A stretch of 45,764 nt of DNA from Cylindrodendrum hubeiense (Eukaryota > Ascomycota > Sordariomycetes > Hypocreales > Nectriaceae), in contig JAANBB010000335.1 in the NCBI GenBank assembly GCA_014621425.1, positions 1-45,764 of the forward strand. Direction: 5' to 3'. The notes beneath the pieces are model-generated. The model was not told the origin of the DNA. It worked only from the letters and a program-made list of their open reading frames with translations, and searched no databases. The translations under genes were made by a program, and so were the position numbers. This document shows positions 1-11,941 of the stretch, one piece after another. Position 1 is the first letter of the stretch. Every line of letters begins with the position of its first letter.

Positions 1-605
1 AGAGCTACCCAGCTTGGTAAGGGGGGGCAGCTTCAGGGCGGGCTCTCACTACGTAGGACCTCGAGCTAGCTGGCCCTTCCTGGACCTGTCCATTCATTAC
101 CTATTACATACTACTGCGATTACGGACCTGAGTGCTGGAGGCAGGCAGAGGCGGCCATGTTTTATCAGAGCGCTTAGCTGGGCTTGAGAAGAGGAAGGGC
201 AAGGCATGTAATCTCTTGAACGAAAGACTGGCGTCATGAGAGGAGAGGTCTTGAAGCCTGAGGGTCTCACTGGCATGAAGTGGGCGGGGGCTGACAGCGA
301 AAGGAAGAAGCCACCGACTGAGTATTGGAGGAGATCGTCCCAGACTCATGGCGGTCCGAGTGGTGAGAATGGAGCACACTCCGTGAAGCGGGAAGGCGTT
401 GTACGCCGTAGGCAGGATGGAGAGCCCCATCCCGGCGAGGGCGGACTGGCAAATCTCCGTCCGTACTACCGCGTCGTGCCTCCCCCATCCACATCCCTTC
501 GTTTGTCAGAGATACTTTTCTGATTTCAAGGCGGGCAGGTAGCCGCTACCTTGGCTCCTTCCCCAGCCCATGTAGGTACGTAGCCCTCGTAGTCTGTGAA
601 AATCT

Positions 606-785
606 GAGGGGAGAGGTGAGGGGAGGTGAGGGGAGGGTGCGTCTTGCTTTGGGCTTTTATTCCTGCCCATCACCACCTCAACCACCACCAACTTTTCTTC
701 CTTTCCCTCCCTTCTCTTTCACATCCACCTTCGCCCACCTACCCACCGACCAACTCGTCTCTCGAACCCCCTTTCTCTCCTCGTC
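606..785 (+). promoter_or_regulatory. Purine-rich repeat followed by CT-rich promoter tract
   Basis: A run of GGGGAGGTGA-like repeats (about 606-638) is followed by a strongly pyrimidine-rich stretch (about 658-785). CT-rich tracts just before the transcription start are typical of highly expressed fungal genes such as glycolytic ones. Its assignment to the pyruvate kinase promoter is inferred from position and composition. Confidence 0.45.
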
Positions 786-931
786 CGAGCCTCGTTGGCA
801 TAGTCAGATTCATCGTCCGCTGCTGCCTCGGAATTGTTCCAGGGAGTGCACGTTCCCCGCCGTCTCTGACCACCTCGTCGGCCTTTTATTACATCGTACG
901 GTACTACACTCGTACAACGAAACAGACACCT

Positions 932-937
932 GTAAGT
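932..937 (+). other. Candidate 5' UTR intron donor (GTAAGT) ahead of pyruvate kinase
   Basis: A perfect GTAAGT sits about 620 bases before the start codon, after the CT-rich tract. Possible acceptors are CACAG sites at about 1217 and 1406. I cannot choose between them, and no coding frame links this region to the gene, so any intron would lie in the leader. RNA data would be needed to confirm it. Confidence 0.35.
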
Positions 938-1555
938 TGCCTGCGCCCTGCATCGACTCAGAGATGGCGTGTCTCTGGGGCCGCGAGCGAGCGACCCGGC
1001 TCTAGCTCTGGCTCTGGCTCTCGCCCTTGCTTCGAGCTTCGGGCTCCGGGCTTCTCTCGCTGGCTTCACTGATTCTGCCGTCTCTGGTGCCCATTGTTCA
1101 TGAATATGGGTGTTCGTCAGTTACGCTGTCAGCTACCTATTATTCGATCGTCCTGCCGTCCTGTCGTCGCTGTTCCGTTCTTGCGCCCAGGAAACAATCC
1201 AGCCCAAAGCACAGCTCTCGTTGCCCACCGCACCTCCAAAAAAACCCACCGCATCTCATCCCACCACGTCACATCACATCACACCCATGGCGCCTCCGTC
1301 ATGCCCGCCCCATGGTCCCCCATGTCCTTACTGTGACCCCCCCGTGCTTGCATTGCCTCTGCATAGCTCGCTCGAGCCTTACACCTGGTCTCTGCTCGCC
1401 TCACAGAAGTCACGACCCAACATATATCAATTGCATTTCCCACTCCCCCTCCAAATCCGTGTCCTTCATCCTCCCATCCTCAGCTCCTCCGCTGATAACG
1501 CCCGCCACCAACCAAATCTACCCCTCCCAAGTCAATAACTAACTTCTCGCCCACC

Positions 1556-3266
1556 ATGGCTCAAAGATCCCACAAGCGTGCCCAGAGCATCATGACTGCC
1601 ACCACCCAGGAACACCTCGAGTTCGGCGGTAAGATCTCGTGGCTTGCCTCGCTGAACACCGCCTACCGACCCTCGCGCAATTACCGCCGCTCCTCCATTA
1701 TCTGCACCATCGGCCCCAAGACCAACTCGGTCGAGGCCATCAACCGTCTGCGTGATGCTGGTCTCAACGTTGTTCGCATGAACTTCTCCCACGGATCGTA
1801 CGAGTACCACAAGTCCGTCATTGACAACGCCCGCGAGGCCGAGATCGTCCAGCCCGGTCGCCATGTCGCCATTGCCCTCGACACCAAGGGCCCCGAGATC
1901 CGAACCGGTAACACCCCCAACGATGAGGATATCCCCATCGCCGTCGGTACCATCATGAACATTACCACCGACGAGGCCTACGCCACCAAGTGCGATACCG
2001 AGAACATGTTAGTTACGCCCACCCCACCCCACCCCGCTCTCCGATTCTCGCACCCTCCGATAAGCCCCTCCCCGCTAACACCAAACTCCCCAACACAGGT
2101 ACGTCGACTACAAGAACATCACCAAGGTCATTGAGCCCGGTCGCATTATCTACGTCGACGATGGTGTCCTCGCCTTCGATGTCCTGAGCATCAAGGACGA
2201 CCAGACCATTGAGGTCCAGGCCCGCAACAATGGCTTCATCTGCTCCAAGAAGGGTGTTAACCTGCCCAACACCGATGTCGACCTGCCCGCCCTGTCCGAG
2301 AAGGACAAGGCCGATCTCAGGTTTGGTGTTGAGAACAACGTTGACATGGTCTTCGCCTCCTTTATTCGCCGAGCCCAGGACATCGACGATATCCGTGCGG
2401 TTCTCGGCGAGGAGGGCAAGCGTATCCAGATCATTGCCAAGATTGAGAACCGACAGGGTCTCAACAACTTCAAGGAGATCCTTGAGGCCACTGACGGTGT
2501 CATGGTTGCCCGTGGTGATCTCGGTATTGAGATTCCCGCCGCCGAGGTGTTCGCCGCCCAGAAGAAGCTCATTGCCATGTGCAACTTGGCCGGCAAGCCC
2601 GTCATTTGCGCCACCCAGATGCTCGAGTCCATGATCAAGAACCCCCGCCCCACCCGCGCCGAGATCAGCGACGTTGGCAACGCCATCACCGATGGTGCCG
2701 ACTGTGTCATGCTTTCCGGCGAGACTGCCAAGGGTAGCTACCCCGCTGAGGCTGTCCACGAGATGCACGAGGCCTGCCTCAAGGCCGAGAACACCATTCC
2801 CTACGTCTCCCACTTCGAGGAGCTGTGCACCCTGGTCAAGCGCCCTGTCAGCACCGTCGAGTCCTGCGCCATGGCCGCTGTGCGTGCCTCGCTCGATCTC
2901 GGCGCCGGTGGCATCATCGTCCTGTCGACTTCTGGAGAGTCGGCTCGCATGCTGTCCAAGTACCGCCCCGTGTGCCCCATCTTCATGGTGACCCGTAACG
3001 CGACCACCTCTCGATTCGGCCATCTGTACCGTGGCGTGTACCCCTTCCTGTTCCCCGAGGAGAAGCCCGACTTCACTCAGGTCAACTGGCAGGAGGATGT
3101 CGACAAGCGCATCAAGTGGGCTGTCAACAACGCTCTTCGCCTGAAGGTTCTTACTGCCGGTGACACCGTTGTCGTCGTGCAGGGCTGGAAGGGTGGCATG
3201 GGTAACACCAACACCCTGCGTATCGTCAAGGCCGACCCCGAGCACCTGGGCATTGGCCAGCTGTAA
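1556..3266 (+). CDS. pki1: Pyruvate kinase (two exons)
   Basis: Pyruvate kinase makes pyruvate and ATP from phosphoenolpyruvate and ADP, the last step of cytosolic glycolysis. Exons are 1556-2007 and 2099-3266, giving 539 residues, close to the usual ~527 for fungi. The intron at 2008-2098 has donor GTTAGT, branch GCTAAC and acceptor ACAG, and rejoins the frame at N-M-Y-V-D. The start ATG lies in an ideal CCACCATGG context; a second ATG 12 codons on is an alternative. Visible motifs are RMNFSHG (74-80), [11 protein letters not shown] (108-118), the catalytic IIAKIEN with K265 and E267, [11 protein letters not shown] with the metal ligand D291, and a C-terminal [18 protein letters not shown] region where the allosteric sugar phosphate binds in this family. 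Codon use is strongly C-ending, as in highly expressed genes. It converges with the NUP gene downstream. Confidence 0.97.
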
Positions 3267-5213
3267 ATGGGTTGAAGCCCAGAGGACAGGACATGACAGG
3301 GAGAAACGGTTTAATACACACAAGCAAGTAATGATAGACAAGGGTAACAGGTTGCTTCAGGGTTAGGTACTGGGTTTTCGAGTTCTAAATGAAGAATCAA
3401 TTGAGCTAGGGGGAAAACAGACTCCTATCATCTCAACTGCATATATGTTCCTGTGTTCAATGTGACGGTGCCTACGATGGTGATTTCTTAATTGTGTTTG
3501 ATCGACTCTGACATGAAGGATGAAGGATGAATGACGGGTTTAGTTTGAAGCACATGGCATAAACCAGATGGCGTGATGCAGACAGGAGGGCGTAAACTTC
3601 CGGGGAGCCGTGCGGATAAGTTCATGCATCCACAATGGATCATGGTGGGCATGTGCCAACAAGGATTGTGCATGGGTGTCCACCGGGTAGCGGATAAAGC
3701 CCCGGAGAGACTGAGCCAAGATGAGGCAGATGCACGACAGGAGCTGTGACTGCTGTAGTTTGGACAAACCCCTGACCTGGCTGATGGGTTGGTTGCGTGG
3801 ATGCATGGTGGTGGTTCCGGGGCAGTGGACTGATGACGAAAGGAGAAGATGCAGAAACAGATGAGGCGTCTCGATAATCTTGGGTTCTGGCATGATGAGA
3901 TGGCGCAAATCTGGCCTCCCAGGGCCCTGTATCCGAGCACGGGTCGTCCCGCGTCTGGGCTGACAGGAGGGAGTCTTTGTCTTTGTCCTTGTCAGGCCAC
4001 TTATTCTCTGTCCTAACGCCTCAACGGACGACCGGATATTAGTGAGTCAACCTCGGTAAGGGCGTCATTTCCTGGCAATTAAAGCAAGTGCAAATGCGGA
4101 CAGCTGAAGAGTGGTCTAGAAACCGACAGGTTTGAGGTGTTCGTGGCGGAACCTGGGGTGACTGCGACGTCACAGTCGGCTCGTCGCGAGACATTTTAGA
4201 CGCTGCCATTTGTTCGCTTCGCCTCTACATGAGCAGTTGGCGTCTGGAAGTCACCGGTACGGGCTGGGTGAATGGCCATAGAAGTCTCGTTTGTAGCACT
4301 GGAACACGAGTCACATGCCGCGGTTGAGGAGCACAAGAGGGTTCCGGCAGACTGCACTGCAGGTAACTCTGTGTCTGTCACCCTCTCCCCTGCGTTGGAT
4401 TCTGGGCGAAGATACGTAGAACAAGGCAGGTCGGCCTGTTTCGATCTATTTTCAAGTCCCCAGTCAAGAACAGTCACCAACTTGCTTGCACACAGCCAAA
4501 GATGTCGAGCGTCTTCCTCTTATTGGACTACATCCAACCTCATCGTTTCTTTCATCTTATAGTCTTGACAACATGGTCGTGACATCATGGTCTCGATCAG
4601 CGATGAACACACATCAAATATCCAGGACAGTGGTAGGTACAAGTCGCAGCTCACCCGTCACCTATCGTCATGAACGGGGGTGTAGTGCTGCAAAGGAAAG
4701 GCACCGAATATGAGAGACATTTTAATATTAGAATAAACAACGGATGCTTAGAAATACACCATCTCGGTATCGACTATAGACGGTGGAACAGGAAGAAAAC
4801 GGTTCGAGAGGCAGGGGAAAGTTGAGAATATAACCCCAAGAAAGGCAGTGCTGAATCATGAGTAAGAAATGTATCGAGAACAGAGCACGGCAAGCTGACT
4901 GAGAACCGTGCAAGATGGTTTTAGATTCGCTTTGAGTATCAAATAGAGAAAATATACTATGGACTGCAAGGGGTAATGGATTTCAATGATTATCAAGTAC
5001 AGAGCAGGGCCCCAATGTGGAGTAGAATTTAGAGAATGTAAAGAATAGAACATAAAATACGAAACATAGAAGACAGCTGAGCATTTAGAATGAGGTGAGG
5101 TGACGGTGGGTCAGGGATGGCCATATTGTCAAGACAGGACATAAAGGCGAAACGGAGAGATAGAATGGAAGAACAGAAGAGGTCTTCATGACGCCCCGTA
5201 CACTCTCCGGGAA
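3267..5213. other. Convergent intergenic region, no gene seen
   Basis: About 1.9 kb separate the 3' ends of pyruvate kinase and the NUP gene. The first few hundred bases should be the pyruvate kinase 3' UTR. A 150-codon open frame on the minus strand (3488-3940) has no recognisable domain and overlaps a second, equally meaningless frame. I see no RNA gene or repeat. Confidence 0.6.
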
Positions 5214-6586
5214 TTATATCTTGCTAGGGGGTTTACCACTGAACTGCTTTCGCCGATCCATCTCCCGCGTCGCAAGGTTTCCGTTGATACCCCCTGGAGC
5301 CACACGCTCCTCATTTGTGATGCTGCCAAACCCAAAGTCTGGTTTCCCACCCAGGCTGCCGAAGATATCACCGATGTAGTTTTCGGTGGAGATGCCTTCC
5401 CGGAAGGTACAGTCCCAATCCTCTATAATTCCTTTGATAATCAGAGAGCCCGCTAGAAAAATATTGTCAATGGCAATGGAGAAGCCGTTCTGTTGGGCGT
5501 CGGTGAGGTGCTCCAAGTCGGAACGGCCGGGGGGCGGGCGGTCGAAGTTGGAGCCTCGAGACAGATGTCAGTAAGAACTGTTGTCATAGTGGTGGGTAAT
5601 GGGAGAAGCCTGAATCTTACCGGTGCGAAGGACGATAACTCTCCCAAAGTCCAGAAGCTTCTCAATCGCAGCTCTTATCAAGACTTCCAGCGTCGCATTG
5701 TCTTCTTGTGCACTCATACAGTAAGAACCCGTCCCATTGGTCCACACAGATGTTGTATTTTCAAACGCCTCTGATAGTCTACTTCCCGAGTAGTACACAT
5801 CGCTCGTCGCAGTGTCGCATTTGATCACGGTGGGTGGCTGGGACGCCATCCTATATGACTCTCCCAGAGGCTTGTACAGATTCCGATACGACCGCGGACC
5901 TTCTGCATCCCTCAGAGTCGCTCTAGACGCTAATTTGTACGCGGTATCTTGTAATTCAGCATTCAGCTCAAACACTTCAGTGCCATACGTGATAAAGGGG
6001 TACTCATGTGGCTGGTTGCGTCCGTAGGCGATGTAACCAGTTGACCACTCGGATGGGAGCGATCTTGGGTCGATTTCATATTGCAGCGCCACCTGAACGG
6101 CATACCGGGCCAGAGCTACGGTCCCCAAGGTACCGTAACGGGGGTTGACACCTGCAATTCCAGCAAGTAGGAAGTATGTTTGGCCAAGATTGAACTTGGG
6201 AGACAATACAAGCGCCATGAGGGTTGCTGCCGAGTTGATCTCGCCCTCTCCCAAAGTAAGCTGACATATGGCCCCATCTTCAGTACAAAAAGCCCGTGGG
6301 AATAGCATTGAGAAGCCAGGAGAGTGGATAGAGCGGGAGGTCAGGTTCCCAAGGCCGGAGCCTGGGAGCTGGTCATGCCAGATCTGACCCTCGGGAGACC
6401 ACTTAGATTACAAGTCAGTAAGTTATTAGAGACTTTAAGAGTAGATGGGTTAACCATAGAAAGTATCATGACCTTGGGAGCCACGGGGTCTGCTCGACTG
6501 GAGTTGGAGGGAGATGGTCGAGCCGTCACATGGGGCATGAGTGGGCCGCAGAGGGCTAAAGCCAGGATTAGAATGAAGAGAAGCAT
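5214..6586 (-). CDS. NUP-family (purine nucleoside permease-like) secreted protein
   Basis: Exons on the minus strand are 6586-6455, 6401-5621 and 5554-5214, giving 417 residues, normal for the NUP family. Introns are 53 nt (6402-6454, donor GTTAAC) and 66 nt (5555-5620, donor GTAAGA), both with CTGAC branch sites. The splices restore the family runs PKVMILSM-WSPEG and RTG-SNFDRPPPG. Residues 1-22 form a signal peptide (MLLFILILALALCG). Conserved stretches include LGEGEINSAATLMAL, AGIAGVNPRYGTLG, KCDTATSDVYYSG and NGTGSYCMSAQEDNATLE. The founding Candida albicans member was described as mediating purine nucleoside uptake. The fold is, to my knowledge, related to nucleoside phosphorylases, and the sequence has no repeated membrane spans, so a secreted nucleoside-binding or -cleaving enzyme is at least as likely as a true permease. 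Confidence 0.88.
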
Positions 6587-8202
6587 GGCGAAATACCAAT
6601 ATGAAGTTCAAATATTAGCGTTAAGGGGTCGATCGATAGAAACAGAAAGTTTTCGTTGTGGCTCTAGCCGGAGGATTTATCTTGGAATGGACTTGACGCG
6701 AATAACAAGCATTCGGCGGCGTAGGTCTGAACAGGGGTAAATATACCGCTTGAGACTCACGGTGCCAAGATGTCACACTCCTTTCTTGATTCTCTGGATG
6801 ATACTAGGGCGATGAGATGATGTCTCGTGTGACTGAATCACGTCGAGGAAAGAGCGAAAAGAAACACGAGAGAAAACAAAGACATGACGGACAGCGGATA
6901 TTGCTTTGGGATCTCGGGAGTGATTGTCGTTAAAACGGCTACAACGTCGGGTTAAAAGTAGAGTGAACCTATACTTAGGGGCAACTCGGCCCAGGGACTC
7001 CCTGACAGACAGGAATTCGTTTCGAACTCAGACTTATGTCGAGTTATGAGGGAGTCAGCTGTGCAACTGGTAGTGAATCGTACAAAGACCTCGCTTCTAA
7101 TGCGTGATATCGAGGGGCGTTTAAAATAGTGTCATGAACGCGCAGAATATAGAGCAAGGAGACCAGACGTACGGCGGGCGGGAAAAGAATTTGTGGCGTT
7201 GATACTAACAGGAAAACAGCACCCTGAACAATGTCAGATTGTTCAGTATACTCGAGCCGAGGTCTCGGGTGTCGTTTTCGGAGTGAGGATACCGGTACCA
7301 AGACAGCGCCAAGGACAACATCATGGCGTTTCGAATACCCGACGGATCCCCATCACAGGACGAAACAGAAGAGACGAAACGGCTGTGATGAGCCGATTGA
7401 AATTGAGACGAAGTTTGTCTCATCTCGCGTGGATGATAAGTACAGGCTACTGGGGGTTGATTGCTTTCCCTGCACAACCTGGAACAGACAATCTCGGGGA
7501 CGGGAAGGTTCATGAATCTGTGGGAGACGGGACCCTCTTCCATTGACTCTTTTCACATGCCATCGTGTAACTCGCCACTCGACAGCCATTGGATCAGCCG
7601 ACAGGCATAGGGAAAACATGTCTCGGTCGGTTGAGTTGGATGCCGAAACCGGCAGATGGGAAACAAACATGTCGAATCAATTGGCTTTCAGAGACGAAAA
7701 CATATAGTTCTTAGTTACCTCAATGTTCGGGGGCATGGGAGGACTAGTTGGTTCGAGCACGAGGTGCCTTGTGCCATGTCGCGTGGTATGAGAGACAACA
7801 GCGTGGTGGATGGGAATAGATGATAAGAATCCTTCTGCAAATGGTCTGTATCTCTGTGTCGATATATGGTTTTAGCATCTGGGTAGAGTTGTGGGATGGT
7901 TGTGTGGTGTTTCAGAGACAGGACAGATCCTACTCGGTCGGGCTGTATTACACTTGTTGCTTGCTTCCTCACCAGCGACTGGAGAATTCGCTCGTGCAGG
8001 TCTGGATGCTAACTATGCTACGCAAGTGTGATGAAGCATTTCTTTGATGCCTCTCTGCGAATCGCAGCGCGAACATGCCGTTGAATTGGTGCAGGATGCT
8101 AGTCAGAGAAAACATGTGATATATCTGAGTCATTTGCTTTCTTGTAAATAAATCGCGGTTGATGTTGCCAACTCCACTGGCTGCAACGTAGGGTAGGTGG
8201 GT
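6587..8202. other. Intergenic region upstream of the NUP gene, no gene seen
   Basis: About 1.6 kb run from the NUP start codon to the copia insertion. Several open frames of 85-117 codons overlap one another on both strands and resemble no family. The NUP promoter presumably lies in the first few hundred bases. Before the transposon inserted, this was continuous with the region upstream of the Ca2+-ATPase, so the two genes shared a divergent intergenic region of roughly 2.8 kb. Confidence 0.55.
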
Positions 8203-8207
8203 TGAGC
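8203..8207. repeat. Target-site duplication TGAGC, left copy
   Basis: TGAGC directly precedes the left LTR and is repeated at 12148-12152 directly after the right LTR. A 5-bp duplication is the normal integrase footprint of Ty1/copia elements and fixes both element ends. Confidence 0.95.
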
Positions 8208-8397
8208 TGTTACGGGGGTCGTCACAATAGGTCTGGACTCAGAGAGATGCATCGGTGGTCAATTCAAGCTGCTAGCAGTATCCGCACAGCTAAATACAGT
8301 GGTGGCATTCCCATCAGCCCTAACCGGCCCCATCTGATAGTCCGGCATCGGGCTTGATGCTTCGTGGGTCCCCCACGTGACCTTGTGGCCCGCAACA
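8208..8397 (-). repeat. 3' LTR of the copia element
   Basis: The 190-bp repeat starts TGTTACGGGGG and ends GGCCCGCAACA as written on the plus strand. It appears identical to the copy at 11958-12147. Since the element reads on the minus strand, this is its 3' LTR. Confidence 0.96.
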
Positions 8398-8408
8398 CTC
8401 CCCCCCAA
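8398..8408 (-). other. Polypurine tract of the copia element
   Basis: Read on the minus strand, TTGGGGGGGAG abuts the 3' LTR, the place where plus-strand DNA synthesis is primed in LTR retrotransposons. Confidence 0.8.
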
Positions 8409-8485
8409 GCCTAGCATGCCTGACAGGGTGTTCTGATTACGGTTAATTCGGTCTCAATCTCTCTATCTCTGGTGTTTCTGGCCTC

Positions 8486-11400
8486 CTAGGAAGTCATGCC
8501 CGTGAGGCCGATGAATTCCTCGTATTTCTTCTTGGCCAGTGGCTTTGTAAGCCCGTCAGCAGCCATTTCGTCGGTGCTGATGTATCGTATCTCAACGTCT
8601 CCGTTGGCAACAGCCTCTCGTACATAGTGGTGATGTACAGCAATGTGCTTCGTACGGGCGTGGTACTCAGGGTTGTGAGCTAGCTTGATAGAGCTCTGGT
8701 TGTCCGCGAAGATCACTAATGGCGAGGTCAACGGGATACCTAGCTCGGCCATGAAGCTCCTGATCCACGCTGCCTCTGACACCGCAGCTGACATCCCGTA
8801 GTATTCAGCCTCTGTGGTCGACTTCGCGACTGTTGGTTGTCTCTTGCTAGCCCACGAGATCGGGGCCCCATTCATCATGAAGATATATCCGGCCGTAGAT
8901 CGCGAGGTATCGGGGTCAGCGGCGTAGTCGGAATCGCTATACCCGTGGAGCCCGTAGGGGTTGCCGTAGGTCTCTTGTGGCTGCTTGCGATAGCAGATGC
9001 CTCGGGACGGGTTCCCTTTGAGATAACGTAGGATATGCCTTGCCGACTCGTGGTGGGCTTCACTAGGCTCGGCTGTGAAGCGTGCCCATAGCCCTGTTGG
9101 GAAGGCGATATCTGGTCTTGTCTGTATGACTAGGTAGTTGAGCTTCCCTATGAGGGTTGCGTATGTCTCCTTTAGCCCTCGTGGGCTCGGCTCGATGTTC
9201 TTTCTTGCCTCTGGGTAGGCGCCCGGGTCCATCGGGGTTGAAGCTGCCTTGCAGTCGGTCATCTGGAACGTCTCGAGGATATCCCTCACGTAGTCGGTCT
9301 GCGTGAGGGTGATGCTGCCGTCGTCGGCAGCCGTGATCGCAACGCCTAGGAAGAAGCGCGGAAAGCCTAGTCTTTCAACATCGAGGTTGGAGCCTAGCTG
9401 CTCGTAATAACGTTCTTCCGTGCCTTTGTCTGCTGTGACCGTGATCAGGTCATCTACATAGGAGGCCGTAATGATCCCTCGTTCCGGATCTAGGTAGATT
9501 GCGGTGTCTGACTTTAGCTGCTCGAAGCCCAGCTCGGCGAGCTCGTCTTTGAGCTTCTTCTGCCACTGCCGGCCGCTCTGCTTGAGACCGTAGAGGGCAG
9601 CGTGGAGGAGGTCTAGGGCTCGTTGTGCCCGTAAGGTCGGGGCCTTTGGGCTGTATCTGACAGCCTTCGCGAGCTCACAGGCATCGCAGTTATTCCTGAT
9701 GACTGTCGTCGGCTTCATTCCTCCGTGGGTCGCTTTGAGGGTCTTATTGACGCCCTCGGGGCTGCTGTGGCCCAGCCGTTGGTGCCATAGCATCGTATTT
9801 CGCACTTCTTGGTGTGTGAACATCACCTGTTTCCGTAGGCCTCGTTGTCCGATAATGCCTCCTACAACCCGTAGGAGGAAGCCGCGCTTATGGACGTCAA
9901 TCGTGCCGATAACAAGGTCTTCCTTATTCATGATGTGGTTCCGGCTAAGGTAGCCGCCGGAGAGGTACATCTTTTCGCCGGAAAAGACGTTCAGTGGGAA
10001 CGAGGGCACGCAGACTGCATCTCGGAGGGATACCGTAATAGTCTCTTTTCCCTTTCCGTATAGCGTCACGAGGGCTGTCCCGACAGCTGTTGGATATACG
10101 GGCCCGGCGCCTGTCATGACTGTAATCGATTCCTTCATCTCTGCCCAGTCGTTATCACGGAACCATTTGGTATCGTTGATAATATGAAGATCGCTTCCAG
10201 AGTCCCATAGCCATCGATCCCTTTCGCTAGGGATCATAGCCTCTATTGTGTACGACTGTGAAACGAAGGTATGACCTACTGGGGCCTTGCTAGGCTCTCT
10301 GTGTTCGACCTGAATGCCCTCACTGGGCTCGCTGTGGTCGGTAGCTGTAGGGGCCTCGGGGCCTTTCTTGCTGGCTAGGAATCGTTCGTAGATCCCTCTT
10401 ATCTTGGCGAGGCTGGCCTCGCCGGCTCGACAGGTAAAGCTGTTGCTTCCTAGGGTGCCTGTGACCTCAGGGGCTTCCTTCGAGGCAGTGTGTGCCTGTG
10501 CGGGCTCCCTCGTCTTGGGGTCAATAGTGCCCTTATCTTCAGGCTAGATCTTCTTCTTAGATCAACATTCCCTTGAGATATGGCCCTTCTTGCCACAGTT
10601 ATAGCAGGTGATATGTGACAGGTCCTTCGGCCGCTGTGACTGTGCTGTCATCGTCACACTAGATCTTCTGCGGCCGCTGCCTCGGCTACTGCTATGGCTG
10701 CTGCCCTGGGCAGCCTCGGCCTTGTGTGTGTGCCTCTCTGCGTGAGCGCTGAGATCGTCTTAAACCTCTGTTAAGGTCAGGTCATTGAGGTGGCCGTCTC
10801 TCATCTTCGTGAACGTTCGATCAGTCCAATCTTCCGCTGCGGTACCTATACTAATCATGAAGATATTGAATTCGGTCCTCATTGTAGCGTCGCCACCTGC
10901 GCTATGATATAGCCGGGCTAGCTTCCTGAACTCACTGATGTGGGTTGGTATGCTCTTCAGGTCCTTGAGCCTCAGCGTCGTGAGCTTAGTCCATAGGGTA
11001 TTCTCTGTGAAGCCCGTCGAGGCCTCGTATCGCTGGATCAGCGTTACGTAGGCCCTCGTGCCTTGGGACAGTCCAGCGATAGCTTCAAAAGCATCTCCAG
11101 CAGTGTTGGCAGTGATCTCTGTCAATAGCTTTCCCTCGCCCCTTCCAGACAGCTGGATCTGATCGTATACGCCGGCGGCGGCTAGGGCACCATCAAGGAC
11201 CTGCTTCCAGCTTCACCACTATTCCGGTCCCTTAAGCTTCATAGTCTCGGGCATCCGTAGCTTGAAGAAGCGTAGATCCCGGGCTTCCTTGATCTCTGCG
11301 GGGGTCAGGTCCATCAGGCCCTGCTGTGGCAGGCTCTCGAAGATCGAGGCCATTGTCACGTCTTGCTGCCGTGAGAAACGCAGGGTTTCCCTCATCTTAG

Positions 11401-11785
11401 TTGCCGTGGCTACAGATGGCGTTGATCTAGGGCTCGGGGTCTCGAGGGGTCTTTGCGTGTGATAATCGGGCTGCCTCGTGGGCAGGCCGGCTTGGGCGTA
11501 CATCGTGTGCCCCGTGGGCAGCTTCGTAGGGAGCCCAGCTGGGGTGTGTGAGAATGACTGCCTTGGAGAGACTGGAGGCTGGGCCACAGGTTTCTTCCTT
11601 TGCTGGGCCTTCCACGCCTCCATCGCTGCCCTCACGGTCTGTTGGATCAGGTCCTCAGGCACCTCGTCATCATAGTCCTCCAGGCTCGGCTTGGAGGGCT
11701 CGTTGTCGCTATAAGCGGCTTCGTCTTGGGGCGGGAGGCTTCTCTTGACAGGGTCAAGGCCACCCTCATCCGCAGGGTCAGACAT
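8486..11785 (-). pseudogene. copia gag-pol, in-frame deletion and five in-frame stops
   Basis: A single reading frame of 1,100 codons runs from ATG at 11785. Gag (11785 to about 10,570) includes a UBN2-like gag region and a CCHC knuckle (CYNCGKKGHISREC). Stops interrupt it at 11219-11221 (TAG), 11213-11215 (TGA), 10760-10762 (TAA), 10562-10564 (TGA) and 10544-10546 (TAG). From 10543 down the frame is open: protease (WDSGSDLHI), integrase zinc domain (WHQRLGH...CDACELA), then directly RT (AALYGLKQSGRQW, active site YVDD) and RNase H (SDSDYAADPDTSRSTAGY, STTEAEYYG, ADNQSS). The integrase catalytic core and the N-terminal RT motifs are absent. The join lies at about 9,595-9,615 and keeps the frame. 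All five stops can be explained by C-to-T changes in CAG, CGA or CAA codons. Confidence 0.93.
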
Positions 11786-11941
11786 CGTGACTTGCGGGAC
11801 CTAGCTGTGCCGAGCTTCGTTACGGCGCGTAGGGTCTTCGAATACGGCCTCAATCGCAGTCGGTGCGCTGCTGCGATGAGGGACCTAAGATCTCAGTGGG
11901 GCAGCTGCTGTACGTCGTAGCTGCCTGCAATTGCTTGCAAA

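Larger units (their letters stand above)
1..1555. other. Upstream region and probable 5' UTR of pyruvate kinase
   Basis: No gene is supported here. Open frames exist on both strands but are low-complexity, overlap each other and resemble no family. The stretch holds a purine-rich repeat, a long pyrimidine-rich tract and a good splice donor (entries below), which fits the promoter and long leader of a highly expressed glycolytic gene. The first 600 bases carry nothing I can name. Confidence 0.6.

Noticed and set aside
2013..3341. 442-codon minus-strand open frame antisense to pyruvate kinase
   Set aside because: It is a shadow of the strongly biased codon use of pyruvate kinase; the protein is repetitive and resembles no family.
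3488..3940. 150-codon minus-strand open frame after pyruvate kinase
   Set aside because: No domain or signal, overlapped by an equally long nonsense frame, and located in the expected 3' UTR region.
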